Notes: a model not told the origin generated them from the sequence alone. Counted from the first letter of the stretch, positions 1 to 9,824 are shown. The stretch: DNA of 62,096 nucleotides from Ignavibacteria bacterium (GCA_020635205.1 JACKAE010000007.1:1-62096); one strand, 5' to 3'. Made by a program: numbers and translations.

Positions 1-2588
1 TGAATCGCACAGATAGCTCAGCAGTGTTGGCCGTGCCAACGAAAGCGACGGTGTACGTCGTGGAGATTCGAGATGGTGCGGGTATTTGCTCGGGGTACGA
101 CAGTGTGTTGGTGATCCCGACGGAAAGCCCGATAGCAGAAGCCGGTGAAGGACAATCATTGTGTGTGGGAGAATCGGTGAAGTTGGGAGATGGTAGCGGA
201 GGGAACCCGGAGTGGGAGTATGAGTGGCAGCCTCGCGTGGGTTTGTCAGATGGGAGTGTCGCAGAACCGGAGGCGAGTCCGATTTCGACGACAGTGTACC
301 GGGTGCGCGTGCGTGATCCGAAGAGCGGTTGTTTCAGTGAGGATTCGGTTGAGGTGAGAGTGCGTGATGTCCGCGTTCGTTCGACAGTTTCGGTAGTCGA
401 TTATGGCCTGTTAGGTGGCTGCCGCACCGATAGCATAGGGGCACTGGTGTTAGAAAACGAGGGGAAGAGTTCAGGGAACATAACCTCGTGGCGGAGTGAT
501 GTGGCTGGAGTGAGTGTATTGGATGTCGGAGGCGTTCTTGCGGGAGAATCGGAGACCACAGTTCGTGTGCGGTTTGCGCCAAGTGGTTCAGGGTCGTATC
601 GAGGTATTCTTGTGCTGTACATCGGCCCATGTGGAGACAGCGTGGAGGTCGAGGTTGTCGGCTCGAAGGAGTCGTCGTCGATAGGGATCGATTTGGGGAG
701 TGTGGACTTTGGTCTACGTCCGAGTTGTGTTGTGGAGGAAGTTGATACGGTGTTGGTGATCACGAACAGTTCAGGGAGTTCCGCAGAGATCGGATCGGCA
801 ATAGTCGGTGCACCGTACACGGTTCTGAGTCCGAGTTTGCCAGCAACGATAGGAGCAGGAGAGACCGTGGAGGTGAGAGTTCGGTATGCACCGGTTGGAG
901 TTGGGAGTTATGTGGAGGAGTTGAGATTGCCGTATAAATCGGGAGCGTGTGCCGATACGCTACGAGTGAGTTTGCGAGGAGAGGTCGAGGGTGTGGAGTT
1001 GGTATCGGATATCAGCATTTTGGACTTTGGGTTGCTTGATGGTTGCACGACCGAGCGGGACACGGTGATAGAGGTGGAGAATAGTTCATCATTTACTATG
1101 ACGATTGATGGATCACGCTTGCCGAGTGGTTATGTGTTGTTGGAGAGGCTACCGTTGAGTATAGGATCGGGAAGCCGTCGGAGTTTGCGTTTGCGGTATT
1201 CGCCGAGTAGTGGTGGTGTGAGTATGGGTCAGGGAGTGTTGGAGTATGAGCCATGCTCGGGAGAGTTGTCGATCGATCTACGAGGAGAGAAACGAGGAGT
1301 TCGGTTTACGTTAGCCGATACGATCGACTTTGGAGAGTTGGTGAGTTGTGCGGGGAGTGAGAAGGCGGAGGTCGTACGTCTTTTGCTGGAGAGTGAGGGG
1401 ACGGGCAATGGATCGGTGAGGAGTGTGCGGGTGGAAGGAGCGTTTTCGAGCGATCTCCAGTCTGGATCGGTGTTGGAGGATGGGAAGGCGACGGAGTTCG
1501 TGGTACGATTTGAGCCGACGGGTGAGGGCTTCTATGAAGGGGCGTTGGTTGTAGAGATAGAGCCGTGTGGTGTAGAGCGCCGTGTGGTATTGCGTGGCCG
1601 ATCGACGTTGTCGAGTGTGCGAGGGGAGTCGTTGAGTTTTGGATTGGTACCAAGTGGGAGTCAACGTCGTGGTGAGGTGTTGTTTATCAATGATGGGAGC
1701 AGCTCTCAGGGCGTGGAGCGAGTCTTTGGAGTTGTCTCACCGTTTCGAGTAGTGAGGACGATTCCGGGACTACCAACGACCCTTGTCCCAGGGGACACGT
1801 TGCACGTGGAGCTTGAGTATACAGCGGAGCGGGGTACAAGTCGGAGTGATGTGGTGATGGAGGTGAGTTCGCCTTGTGCTGGGGAGTATATGGCAGAGGT
1901 GAGTGGAGAGGGAAGTTCGGGAGGGTACAGTCGGATCGTGCTACCGGAGTTGAGTGGTTCGCCGGGTGAGGAGTTGGAATTGCGTGTGGAGGTAGCGGAG
2001 TCTATGGGTCTTGATATAGAGGGAGGAGCAAGGTTTGTCGCAGAGGTAGAGTTTGAGTCGAGTGTGTTAGTAGGGTTAGGTGGGAGTGTTGGAGAGATCG
2101 AGGGAGATCAGCGAATAGTGGAGGTGCGAGGCGATTTGCAAGGTGGAGAAGCAGCATTAAGAGTAACATTAGGTCGCGTGGAGTCGACAGCGTTGCGGTT
2201 GCGCTCGATACGATGGGAGACAAATGAGGGAGAGGAACTACCAGTCGTGGTCGATACGATCGATGGGAAGTTTACGTTGAACGGTCTTTGTCGGAGTGGT
2301 GGTGTTCGTTTATACGACCCGCGGGGTAGTGTAGGGATCAAGAGTGTAAGTCCGAACCCGAGTGGTGGGAAGGTACGGATTGAGTACAGCGTTGTGGAGA
2401 GTGGAGAGCATCGGATGCGGATAGTGGATGGTATGGGTCGAGAGGTAGGGGAGATATTTGAGGGGTTGTTTGTTGCAGGGGAGTATGCGTTGGAGTGGGG
2501 TGGATCAGGTCTATCGAGTGGAGTTTACTGGATTGTGTTGGAAACGCCAACAGTAGTCATCACACAACCTCTCCAGGTTAGAAATTAG
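1..2588 (+). CDS. T9SS-exported multidomain surface protein, 3' part (5' end outside window)
   Basis: The reading frame is open from the first bases, so the gene starts upstream. About 860 residues are visible. The N-terminal stretch holds PKD/Ig-like sequence. Then come about five repeats of roughly 100 residues, each opening with a Val/Leu-Asp-(Phe/Tyr)-Gly motif and containing a conserved Cys pair and a 'VRFAP'-like strand; this is the pattern of anchor-D/ASPM-like beta-sandwich domains. A cohesin-like segment follows (about residues 640-750). The last 85 residues are a T9SS type A sorting domain ('SPNPSGG', 'SGVYWIVL'), so the product is probably moved across the outer membrane and attached to the surface or released. 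Codon use is strikingly G- and T-rich and C-poor compared with the next gene. Function beyond a structural or adhesive role is unknown. Confidence 0.85.
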   Translation, partial: NRTDSSAVLAVPTKATVYVVEIRDGAGICSGYDSVLVIPTESPIAEAGEGQSLCVGESVKLGDGSGGNPEWEYEWQPRVGLSDGSVAEPEASPISTTVYRVRVRDPKSGCFSEDSVEVRVRDVRVRSTVSVVDYGLLGGCRTDSIGALVLENEGKSSGNITSWRSDVAGVSVLDVGGVLAGESETTVRVRFAPSGSGSYRGILVLYIGPCGDSVEVEVVGSKESSSIGIDLGSVDFGLRPSCVVEEVDTVLVITNSSGSSAEIGSAIVGAPYTVLSPSLPATIGAGETVEVRVRYAPVGVGSYVEELRLPYKSGACADTLRVSLRGEVEGVELVSDISILDFGLLDGCTTERDTVIEVENSSSFTMTIDGSRLPSGYVLLERLPLSIGSGSRRSLRLRYSPSSGGVSMGQGVLEYEPCSGELSIDLRGEKRGVRFTLADTIDFGELVSCAGSEKAEVVRLLLESEGTGNGSVRSVRVEGAFSSDLQSGSVLEDGKATEFVVRFEPTGEGFYEGALVVEIEPCGVERRVVLRGRSTLSSVRGESLSFGLVPSGSQRRGEVLFINDGSSSQGVERVFGVVSPFRVVRTIPGLPTTLVPGDTLHVELEYTAERGTSRSDVVMEVSSPCAGEYMAEVSGEGSSGGYSRIVLPELSGSPGEELELRVEVAESMGLDIEGGARFVAEVEFESSVLVGLGGSVGEIEGDQRIVEVRGDLQGGEAALRVTLGRVESTALRLRSIRWETNEGEELPVVVDTIDGKFTLNGLCRSGGVRLYDPRGSVGIKSVSPNPSGGKVRIEYSVVESGEHRMRIVDGMGREVGEIFEGLFVAGEYALEWGGSGLSSGVYWIVLETPTVVITQPLQVRN

Positions 2589-2606
2589 TAATACGGAGTA
2601 CTGACG

Positions 2607-4634
2607 ATGAAACATTTTTCCTTCTATCATTTGGTTCTTCTTATTGCTCTGGTTGTACCAGCAAGCTTACTATCTCAAACCATTCCTTCAAGCTCCGGAA
2701 TTCGTCCCCGGATAGGACTTTACGGCGGAGTAAACATCAACGAACACAGTGCCAATTTCTCAGGTCTACCAGGTACGCCGAGTTGTTGTCCAGAATATCA
2801 ATCTGGGTCGGGGCTTGGTCCCACGTTTGGTCTACTCTACGAGTTGCCGTTGACCAGTCAGATTCTTCTCTCCCTCCGAGGAGGATTTGCATCGACTGGA
2901 GGAACTCTCACCGCCAACGAGTTGACGACAGTCGAATCGAACGGGGTTGCGGTTCCGATGAATATTCAGCATTCAATTGCTTTGACAAAAACAGAGATTG
3001 GAGTTACGGGGCTATTTGGCTGGCGCTTATCAGATCAGCTCTATGCGATAGGGGGATTAAATGCGGGCTATGTTCTCACCGCTTCATTCTTCCAGAAAGA
3101 ACAGTTATCGGATGAAACGTTGCAGGGGACATTTGAAAATGGGAGTCGAATTAGGCACGAGTTCACAGGTGATGTTCCCAACGCCGCCTCAATACAAACA
3201 GCCGTTCAAGCTGGTATTGGATATGAGCTTCCACTTAATCGTGAGGGATCGTTGCTTGCCGTTCCTGAAGTAACCTTCTCATATGCACTTATACCAGTTA
3301 CGTCGGAGGTTCCTTGGAAAACGCACACCGTGCGTGCAGGAATTGCATTGAAATACTCACCAGTACAACATTTGAATCCTCCCAATCTTCCGCCGAACAA
3401 TCCGGATGTTCCCCCACAACCTCCTACTCCCGAGATCGTTGCCTCAGTCACTGCTCACGGACTCAACAAATCTGGTGTCGAGAGTAATGTTGTACAGCTT
3501 GAAGTAGAAGAGTTCACATCGACAGACCGTCGCCCACTTCTCAACTACATTTTTTTTGAATCAGCGTCAGCCGAGATACCAGATCGGTACCAGCGTATCA
3601 GTGAAGACCAAACAGAGAAATTTGAAACGGACAATCTTTATGGTCTTGGGAAGTTGAGTGATCACTATCAATTACTGAATATCATAGGTTCTCGTCTCCG
3701 AACCATGCCGAATTCATCAGTTCGTTTAATTGGAACAAATGCCAATGTTGGGGAGGAGACGAATAACCGAGCATTGTCACTGCAGAGAGCTGAGAGTATC
3801 AGAAATTACCTTCATGAAATATGGGGTATAGATGAGAAAAGATTGATAGTTGAGTCGAGAGATCTTCCCTCCGTTGCTTCAAATGCAACGGATGCTGATG
3901 GACAAGCAGAAAACCGTCGAGTGGAGATTGTTGCAGATAATCCTGCTATCGTCGAGCCGATTTTGTTGCACGACACGGTTCGTCAGCCAACACCACCAGT
4001 TGTTCGATTTCGTCCGACAGTCAACTCAGAGCTTGGAATTCGACAGTGGCGAGTATCAGTTATGCAGGACGGCCATATCCTCAAGCGAATCAGTGGAGAG
4101 GGGGCAATTCCTGAGTACATCGACTGGCAGGTTGATCTGGAAAAAGAATCTATTCCGCGTGCACCAGGACAAATGTTCTATACACTTCAGATTGAAGATG
4201 AAACAGGAAAGATTACTGAGACATCGCCTGAGGCAATTCGTGTCGAACAGATCACGATCTATAACAAGCGGAGGGAACGCCTTGCTGATGTAGAGGTTGA
4301 ACGATATGGTCTGATTCTCTTTGATTTCGATCAGGCTACATTAAACGATAGGCACCTGGCAATACTGAAGGATATTGCCAAGAGAGTTAGACCAGAAGCG
4401 ACCGTCGTTGTTCGAGGGTATACTGATAGAACCGGAGATCCAGCTCGCAATCAAGTACTTGCTCTGGATAGGGCTAAAAAAGTTGCGGCACAACTTGACC
4501 TTCCTGAGAGTCAAATAACGGTAGAATCTTCATCGACTCCGCCCTACGATAATGCCTTTCCTGAAGGACGTTTCTACTCTCGAACAGTCATTATCGAAGT
4601 TCGTAATCCTATAAGGGAAGGAGATTCTGGATAA
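2607..4634 (+). CDS. Outer-membrane protein with N-terminal beta-barrel-like region and two OmpA-like domains
   Basis: 675 residues. Residues 1-23 form a signal peptide ending in 'LLSQ'. Residues about 30-250 are alternating glycine/aromatic strands like a small outer-membrane barrel. A proline-rich linker around residues 255-275 follows. Two OmpA-type peptidoglycan-binding regions are visible: about 313-441 ('FFESASAEIP', then 'ENRRVEI') and about 565-670 ('FDFDQATL', 'VRGYTDRTG', 'SRTVIIEV'). The start ATG is preceded by GGAG at 2595-2598, and the gene begins 18 bases after the T9SS cargo gene, so the two may be co-transcribed. The likely role is tethering the outer membrane or a surface complex to peptidoglycan. 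Two OmpA modules in one chain is less common than one. Confidence 0.85.
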   Translation: MKHFSFYHLVLLIALVVPASLLSQTIPSSSGIRPRIGLYGGVNINEHSANFSGLPGTPSCCPEYQSGSGLGPTFGLLYELPLTSQILLSLRGGFASTGGTLTANELTTVESNGVAVPMNIQHSIALTKTEIGVTGLFGWRLSDQLYAIGGLNAGYVLTASFFQKEQLSDETLQGTFENGSRIRHEFTGDVPNAASIQTAVQAGIGYELPLNREGSLLAVPEVTFSYALIPVTSEVPWKTHTVRAGIALKYSPVQHLNPPNLPPNNPDVPPQPPTPEIVASVTAHGLNKSGVESNVVQLEVEEFTSTDRRPLLNYIFFESASAEIPDRYQRISEDQTEKFETDNLYGLGKLSDHYQLLNIIGSRLRTMPNSSVRLIGTNANVGEETNNRALSLQRAESIRNYLHEIWGIDEKRLIVESRDLPSVASNATDADGQAENRRVEIVADNPAIVEPILLHDTVRQPTPPVVRFRPTVNSELGIRQWRVSVMQDGHILKRISGEGAIPEYIDWQVDLEKESIPRAPGQMFYTLQIEDETGKITETSPEAIRVEQITIYNKRRERLADVEVERYGLILFDFDQATLNDRHLAILKDIAKRVRPEATVVVRGYTDRTGDPARNQVLALDRAKKVAAQLDLPESQITVESSSTPPYDNAFPEGRFYSRTVIIEVRNPIREGDSG

Positions 4635-4663
4635 CCTTTTCTCAATATCTCAAAGGAAATCTC

Positions 4664-4698
4664 AAAGAGGAAGCACCAAGGGTACTTCCTCTTTTTTT
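4664..4698 (+). terminator. Rho-independent terminator after the OmpA-like gene
   Basis: A perfect 10-bp stem (4664-4673 with 4685-4694) extends inward by a further ACC/GGT pairing across one mismatch, and the right arm runs into seven T residues. It separates the surface-protein pair from hsp20. Confidence 0.9.
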
Positions 4699-4917
4699 GC
4701 TGAAATCTTTTCAGACGAACTCTGAAGTTCTGGCTCACCTATCGAACATTTTTTCTGACACTGTCGGACAGCCTGTCTTGCGAGCTTCCTCTATTCTCCA
4801 TTTCTCGTCTCTTTTTTATATCGGCACGTTGTTTGAGATAGTCTGGATGAACGTGGTGAGTAGAACGACCACAACTAAGCATATAAACAACTATTCAAAT
4901 CAAACTGGAGATACGTT

Positions 4918-5352
4918 ATGTCTATCGTCAAATTTAATCCGTTCGATAATCCTGTTGGCTTTCAGCGCGAAATGGGTCGGCTGTTTCAGGACTTCTTTCC
5001 GGCACGAACAGAAAACAATAGTACCGGAGTATGGCATCCAACCGTTGACGTTCACGAGGATGAACAGGCATACCTTGTAGATGTTGAGCTACCGGGCGTT
5101 GCTAAAGATGATGTGAAAGTGAATTTTCACGAGGGTTCACTTACAATCTCAGGTGAGAGGAAATATGAGAACGAGTCGAAAGAGAAGAACGCACACCGTG
5201 TAGAACGTTTTTATGGGAAGTTCTCGCGCACATTCAATTTCCCTTCAACGATTAACAGTGAGAAGATTGCCGCATCCTACGAAAACGGGGTGTTGAAGAT
5301 TACAGTTCCAAAGGCTGAAGAAGTGAAGCCTCGTCAGATTGAAATCGGGTAA
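4918..5352 (+). CDS. Small heat-shock protein Hsp20 (alpha-crystallin family)
   Basis: 144 residues, normal for bacterial Hsp20. The alpha-crystallin domain spans about residues 40-135, with 'VDVHEDEQAYLVDVELPGV' at its start, the 'LTISGER' strand, and the C-terminal 'A-x-x-x-NGVL-x-I-x-x-P' signature ('ASYENGVLKITVPK'). It is an ATP-independent holdase that keeps unfolding proteins soluble under heat or oxidative stress. The start is fixed by a GGAG ribosome site about 7 bases upstream. The gene is monocistronic, enclosed by terminators on both sides. I looked for a CIRCE-like inverted repeat in the upstream 280 bases and did not see one. Confidence 0.95.
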   Translation: MSIVKFNPFDNPVGFQREMGRLFQDFFPARTENNSTGVWHPTVDVHEDEQAYLVDVELPGVAKDDVKVNFHEGSLTISGERKYENESKEKNAHRVERFYGKFSRTFNFPSTINSEKIAASYENGVLKITVPKAEEVKPRQIEIG

Positions 5353-5429
5353 CCGACGAGAAGATGTGTACTGCGTGAGGATCGTTTGTGAATATGATGA
5401 GTGATGTATCAGATGTATAAATGGTGAAG

Positions 5430-5461
5430 GCGCACCTGTTGAAAGACAGGTGCGCTTTTTT
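5430..5461 (+). terminator. Rho-independent terminator of hsp20
   Basis: A perfect 10-bp GC-rich stem (5430-5439 with 5446-5455), six-base loop, then six T residues. Confidence 0.95.
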
Positions 5462-5505
5462 GTTCCTCTGCTGCATAGTTGAAAAGAAATGCTGATTGAG
5501 AGCGA

Positions 5506-5994
5506 CTAAGGCTTCGGAAGAAACCGCCAGGTTCTCTTCTTGTAGTCTCTGTATTCAGGATAGCGTTGGGTTAAGCGTCCTTCTTCGTAAGATGATTTTG
5601 CCGTGAAGAAGAGGTTAATTAAGAGTGCTGTGCCGACAATGGGAAATTGCATCTCTCCTAAAAATACCAGAAGCGTTACGCCCCAAATCATCAACAGAAT
5701 GCCTCCGTATATCGGATGTCGAACTCGACTATAGAGACCTTCCACGACGAGGAAAGCCGACTGCTTCGGCTCGGGAGTTGGCGTTAGGTTTGAGCCGAGC
5801 TTCAGGGTTCCGGCAAGTAAGAGAATTGTGCCAGCGGTGAAGAGGATTCCTGCTGGGAGGAGGAGAGGGTCAAAGGTCAGGATGCTCTGCTTAAGTAAAT
5901 CTCCATCACACAAAACAAAGTATCCCCAAGTTCCAATTAGACTTAACTGGGCGAAAACCCACAGAGTGCCGATTACCTGTCGATATGTTTGCAT
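5506..5994 (-). CDS. Isoprenylcysteine carboxyl methyltransferase-like integral membrane methyltransferase
   Basis: 162 residues from the chosen ATG, which has a strong GGAGAAGGG ribosome site just upstream; an ORF extending to 6087 would overlap the preceding gene. Three to four hydrophobic helices are present. The C-terminal half has the family signature: 'LVVEGLYSRVRHPIYGG' (usual form G-x-Y-x-x-x-RHP-x-Y-x-G) and a terminal 'EEGRLTQRYPEYRDYKKRT' segment. Members of the ICMT/PEMT superfamily transfer methyl groups from S-adenosylmethionine to lipophilic substrates in the membrane. The true substrate cannot be read from sequence; protein prenyl-cysteine is unlikely in a bacterium. It lies 25 bases downstream of the lipoprotein gene on the same strand and may be co-transcribed with it. 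Confidence 0.85.
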   Translation of the reverse strand: MQTYRQVIGTLWVFAQLSLIGTWGYFVLCDGDLLKQSILTFDPLLLPAGILFTAGTILLLAGTLKLGSNLTPTPEPKQSAFLVVEGLYSRVRHPIYGGILLMIWGVTLLVFLGEMQFPIVGTALLINLFFTAKSSYEEGRLTQRYPEYRDYKKRTWRFLPKP

Positions 5995-6019
5995 CCCTTC
6001 TCCTCGTTTACATTCAACC

Positions 6020-7966
6020 CTACTCCTGCATCCAGAGCGTTCCGTACTTATAGAGCGAAGAACTGGTGGCTCCCTTTGGCCCCACAATTAGTAGATAGTG
6101 GCGTTCGCTACTTAGCTCAACCCCAGTAATCTTGGCTACTTCCTGATTCGTTCCTGCCACGGTTACCGAAAAGGTTTGTCGGCGAGCATCCCGCACAACT
6201 GTAGCTGACGGTGTTCCAAAACTGGAGGAACCGATGGATTGCCCTGCTGCTGATTCAGAGTGGATTTCCAATTCTCCCTCTCCCGGCACAGCATTTAGAA
6301 AGCGGATACCGGCCTTGCCTGAGGGAATTACTTCGGAGGGAAGGGTAAATGCAACCAACTCTCTGTTCGATTCCCCAGTTACTCCGACTGTGTAGCCAGA
6401 AGTGGAGAGATCGAGTGTGATTGGCGTTACCCCAGATGCAGAGATCGAGACCTGCTCACTTGGTAAGATTCCCGGATAGACATAGCTGTAGGCGACTCCT
6501 TCAATGCGAATTGTTCCGAGCGATGTGCTCCCTTCAAAGGTTATCAGTTCGTTTGGAACCATGCTGAAAAACTTGAGCGATCTTCCATCAGCTTGGAGAG
6601 GTTCTAACGTTGTACTACCCGAGGATTCATTGAGGACGTAGAGAGTTTGCTGGCCATTATCTTCTATAGCAATCAGTGTATAGAAACCATCATCAAACCG
6701 ATAGAGTCCCCCAGAATAGAATTGTCCGCTCGAAGTCTGCTCTAAGGTTAGGGGGTAGAGTCCTGTAGGAAGCTCACGGAAGGGGGTAACGCTACCAACA
6801 TCAGGGCTACTGAACAGGCGAAATCCGGCAGTGACGCCGCTTGGAGAACCGGCTCCAGCACTTGCTGCAACGGCCGTAATCGTCGTAAGGTTCACCCCAC
6901 GTACAAGGAACGTTCCGGCGTCAGTTGACCCGGTTGGACGGTTCAGCGTAGTTAGGCGAACTCCTCCGTTCACATCCTCAAATATGATTGCCGTGACTTC
7001 GCCACCAACAGAAACTTGCAGTGGTGTACGGGAGGTATCTCCACTTTGGGTGATTACAACCAATGTATCCCCACCAGCATCAGTGCATATATCGACTGTT
7101 GTTGGTTGCGAGAGGGCGAGTGGCGATATGTTTTGACCTATCAAGGTTGTCTGGCCAAGTACCTCGGCACTGCTGATCGACTCGTGCAGTCCGTTCAAAA
7201 TCCGAACGCTCGCGTTGTTTCTTGTTTCTGGTATTGTCTGCTGTAGTGGTCCACCACTGGAGGTGGGGAGGAAGAGAGGAATCGAGTAGAGCTTTACAAC
7301 TCCGTTTTCTTCGGCAAGAACCAGCGCGATAACATCGCCACGAGCTACAGTAATGCGAGCTGTGGTTGCTTCAACTGCTGTGTCACTCTCGAAGACGTAC
7401 AACGAGTGATCTCCCTCAGAAAAATCTTGCGAAGTACCGAATCCCGGCCCGACAACTGTCGGAAAAATCTGTGCTCCACTTCTGCACCCAGTTCGGATGA
7501 GGAATGAACGCTCTGGAATACTGTTGATAAAGTAGAGTCGCCCAATCTTCTGTTCTTCCAAGTCTTGCCGTTCAGTGGTTGATGTGGAGAGGGTAATCAA
7601 TCGTCGTGTATCGTTTGTACCGGCAACGAAGTAGGTGTAGTGATAGAGTATCGAGGCTGAAGAGGGGAAGCGTCCATCTTGAATTGTGTCGATGATACCG
7701 GAGCCTGAAATCGTAATCGGGAAAATATCTCTGTTAAAGAAGGGAGAGAACGAACTTGACGTTCGTGGGAGTAGATCCTGAACGGCTTCTCTATCGTTTA
7801 TACTCAGGTCGATGTTCCCCTCGGTAAGGTTAACAACGCGGACTTGAACACTGTCGGGGAGTGGGGGATTCAGCAACGAGTCATTTTCAGACATGTCGCA
7901 ACCGAATATACCAGCAACGATAGCTAAAAGTGAGAAGAGTCGCAGAACATTCTTTCCAGACATCAT
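6020..7966 (-). CDS. Large lipoprotein with DUF4397-like repeats
   Basis: 648 residues. A lipoprotein signal peptide ends in 'VAGIFGC', with the lipidated Cys at about position 23, so the protein is probably anchored in a membrane facing the periplasm or surface. The mature part is beta-rich and contains several segments starting 'VRVVNLTEG', 'ASVRILNGLHE' and 'AGIRFLNAVPGEGELEI'. These resemble the opening strand of DUF4397 domains, suggesting three or more copies. No catalytic motif is visible. Two adjacent ATG codons are possible starts and neither has a clear Shine-Dalgarno sequence. Function unknown; it is likely transcribed with the methyltransferase-like gene downstream. Confidence 0.75.
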   Translation of the reverse strand: MMSGKNVLRLFSLLAIVAGIFGCDMSENDSLLNPPLPDSVQVRVVNLTEGNIDLSINDREAVQDLLPRTSSSFSPFFNRDIFPITISGSGIIDTIQDGRFPSSASILYHYTYFVAGTNDTRRLITLSTSTTERQDLEEQKIGRLYFINSIPERSFLIRTGCRSGAQIFPTVVGPGFGTSQDFSEGDHSLYVFESDTAVEATTARITVARGDVIALVLAEENGVVKLYSIPLFLPTSSGGPLQQTIPETRNNASVRILNGLHESISSAEVLGQTTLIGQNISPLALSQPTTVDICTDAGGDTLVVITQSGDTSRTPLQVSVGGEVTAIIFEDVNGGVRLTTLNRPTGSTDAGTFLVRGVNLTTITAVAASAGAGSPSGVTAGFRLFSSPDVGSVTPFRELPTGLYPLTLEQTSSGQFYSGGLYRFDDGFYTLIAIEDNGQQTLYVLNESSGSTTLEPLQADGRSLKFFSMVPNELITFEGSTSLGTIRIEGVAYSYVYPGILPSEQVSISASGVTPITLDLSTSGYTVGVTGESNRELVAFTLPSEVIPSGKAGIRFLNAVPGEGELEIHSESAAGQSIGSSSFGTPSATVVRDARRQTFSVTVAGTNQEVAKITGVELSSERHYLLIVGPKGATSSSLYKYGTLWMQE

Positions 7967-8127
7967 CAGTGTTATGAAATCAATTACTGTAAATAGAGTC
8001 TCCCAACGGTCTGAGGAGCTATGCTGAAGCTATTGCGAAGAAAGGAATCTGACAAGTCAGAATTTCTTCCTATTCCGATCCGAGGGTTTTTGCCATGAGT
8101 GTACCATTCTCAACCTTCCGTGCTTGC

Positions 8128-9585
8128 TCATTTCTCTCGGTCACTATTCAAGCTCTTTCGAAGTCTCGCTCCAAACGCTCCATCAGTTCCGTGCCGGTGC
8201 GGCCAAACCTGTAGAAACCCTTGATCGGTAACTACCCCTTTTCTCAGGGCTGAGTCAGGGATAAACTGTTCAGCCGATTCTATGTGGAATTCTGGGTGTT
8301 GTTGTAGGAACTGGGCAATAACCATTTCATTCTCCTCGGGTTCGGTTGTGCAGGTTGTGTAGACGAGCACGCCGTTTGGTTTTACCAGCAACATTGCCCG
8401 TTCCAGTAACTCCCGTTGAAGTTCGGTCAATTTCCTAATTTCTTCTGGCTGCCGTTTCCACTTAATTTCTGGCTTGCGGCGGAGTGTCCCAAGTCCAGAA
8501 CAGGGAGCATCGAGTAGCACCACATCGGCTTGTTCCATTTCTACGGTAAGTGCATCACCGACAACGGGGTGAATTATCTGCTCGAATCCACACCGCGTTA
8601 TCGTTTCGGATAGTTGTTTTAGCTTTGCCTCATATTTATCTATGGCAATAATCTCACCCTCACCACGCATCAACTCTGCCATTGCAGTCGACTTTCCCCC
8701 TGGGGCTGCACAGAGATCGATCACACGCATCCCCGGTTTTGCACCACTCAGCAGCACCGCTAATCCTGCACCATCATCTTGGGCGGTAACAAATCCCTCT
8801 TTAAAAACATCTGTTGTCCCTAAGTCTGGAATGTGCCGAACGTGGAGGTAGCTTGGCATAAGTACGGAGCGCTCTACAGAGGCTCCAAGTGCCATCAAGT
8901 CTCGCTTTACATGTTCTACGGTTGTTTTTTGAACGTTGACTCGGAGCGATGTTGTTGGCCGGACATTGTTTGCTTTCAGCAAACTTGCTGTCTCCTCAAC
9001 CCCGAGGCGTTCACTCCATCGCTTAACCATCCACTGGGGGTGTGATTCCATCACTGATTGAAAGTGGATAATATTCTCATTGGGATCAGGCCAAGTGATT
9101 GCGTCAAGTTTTCGGATGATGTTGCGGAGAACGCCATTAACAATTCCGGCAGACCGTTTTCCCTTCAAACGTTTGATAATTTCGACCGATTCGTTTACCG
9201 CTGCTGAGTGAGGAATGCGGTCGAGAAAGAGAAGCTGATAGAGAGCAACGCGCATAGCGTTCTTCACAGTGGGGATACATTTTTGAAATTCGCCGTGGTA
9301 GAATCCGGTCAAGACCCAATCGAGGCGTTCTCGGTGGCGCATCACGCCACTGGTGAGTTCTCTTAGTAGGCGCTTGTCCCGCACGTCGAGTTGTTCTCTA
9401 TCAAGAGTATTTTCCAGAAGTTTGTCGAGCCAGGAATCGCTTCTGTCAACACGAGTCAGTATCTTAATGGCAAGTCCACGAATTCCGTTGTAGAGAGGAG
9501 GATTGGTATCAGACCCTTCTTCCGGTGAACCGTTTGGTAGTCTGTTAACAGACAGATCGTTCATTGAATCACTATGGTCACTCAT
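8128..9585 (-). CDS. rsmB: 16S rRNA (cytosine-967-C5)-methyltransferase RsmB
   Basis: 485 residues. An N-terminal NusB-like RNA-binding domain (about residues 35-175, 'RLLRELTSGVMRHRERLDWVL') is followed by a RsmB/NOP2/Sun methyltransferase domain. The SAM-binding motif 'DLCAAPGGKS' is intact. The two catalytic-cysteine motifs are present as 'DAPCSGLGTLRRKPE' and 'VYTTCTTEPEENE'. The enzyme makes m5C967 in 16S rRNA during small-subunit assembly. The first 30 residues, before 'YNGIRGLAIKILTRVD', are unconserved, so the start could be further in; no ribosome site decides it. Confidence 0.93.
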   Translation of the reverse strand: MSDHSDSMNDLSVNRLPNGSPEEGSDTNPPLYNGIRGLAIKILTRVDRSDSWLDKLLENTLDREQLDVRDKRLLRELTSGVMRHRERLDWVLTGFYHGEFQKCIPTVKNAMRVALYQLLFLDRIPHSAAVNESVEIIKRLKGKRSAGIVNGVLRNIIRKLDAITWPDPNENIIHFQSVMESHPQWMVKRWSERLGVEETASLLKANNVRPTTSLRVNVQKTTVEHVKRDLMALGASVERSVLMPSYLHVRHIPDLGTTDVFKEGFVTAQDDGAGLAVLLSGAKPGMRVIDLCAAPGGKSTAMAELMRGEGEIIAIDKYEAKLKQLSETITRCGFEQIIHPVVGDALTVEMEQADVVLLDAPCSGLGTLRRKPEIKWKRQPEEIRKLTELQRELLERAMLLVKPNGVLVYTTCTTEPEENEMVIAQFLQQHPEFHIESAEQFIPDSALRKGVVTDQGFLQVWPHRHGTDGAFGARLRKSLNSDREK

Positions 9586-9824
9586 GTGTATATGCTCTCA
9601 ATTGCATGGCACGGTCGCTCGATTGGGAATGCTCCATGACGTTCCGAGAGCTTCTACTCGTGTTTGAGTATAAGGACTGATACCTTTCGGCAGAATTGAA
9701 GGGGGCGTACCTTTTGTTTAAGTTGGGTGTTCTATAGCTATTGAAGTGACTCTGGCAGACATACGTAGCAATGAGGTCACTGGAATAACGTCCTACAATC
9801 CCTGCGATAAAGCAATTCAATATC

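Noticed and set aside
4635..4917. A CIRCE-like or other heat-shock operator upstream of hsp20
   Set aside because: No TTAGCACTC-N9-GAGTGCTAA-like inverted repeat is present in the interval.
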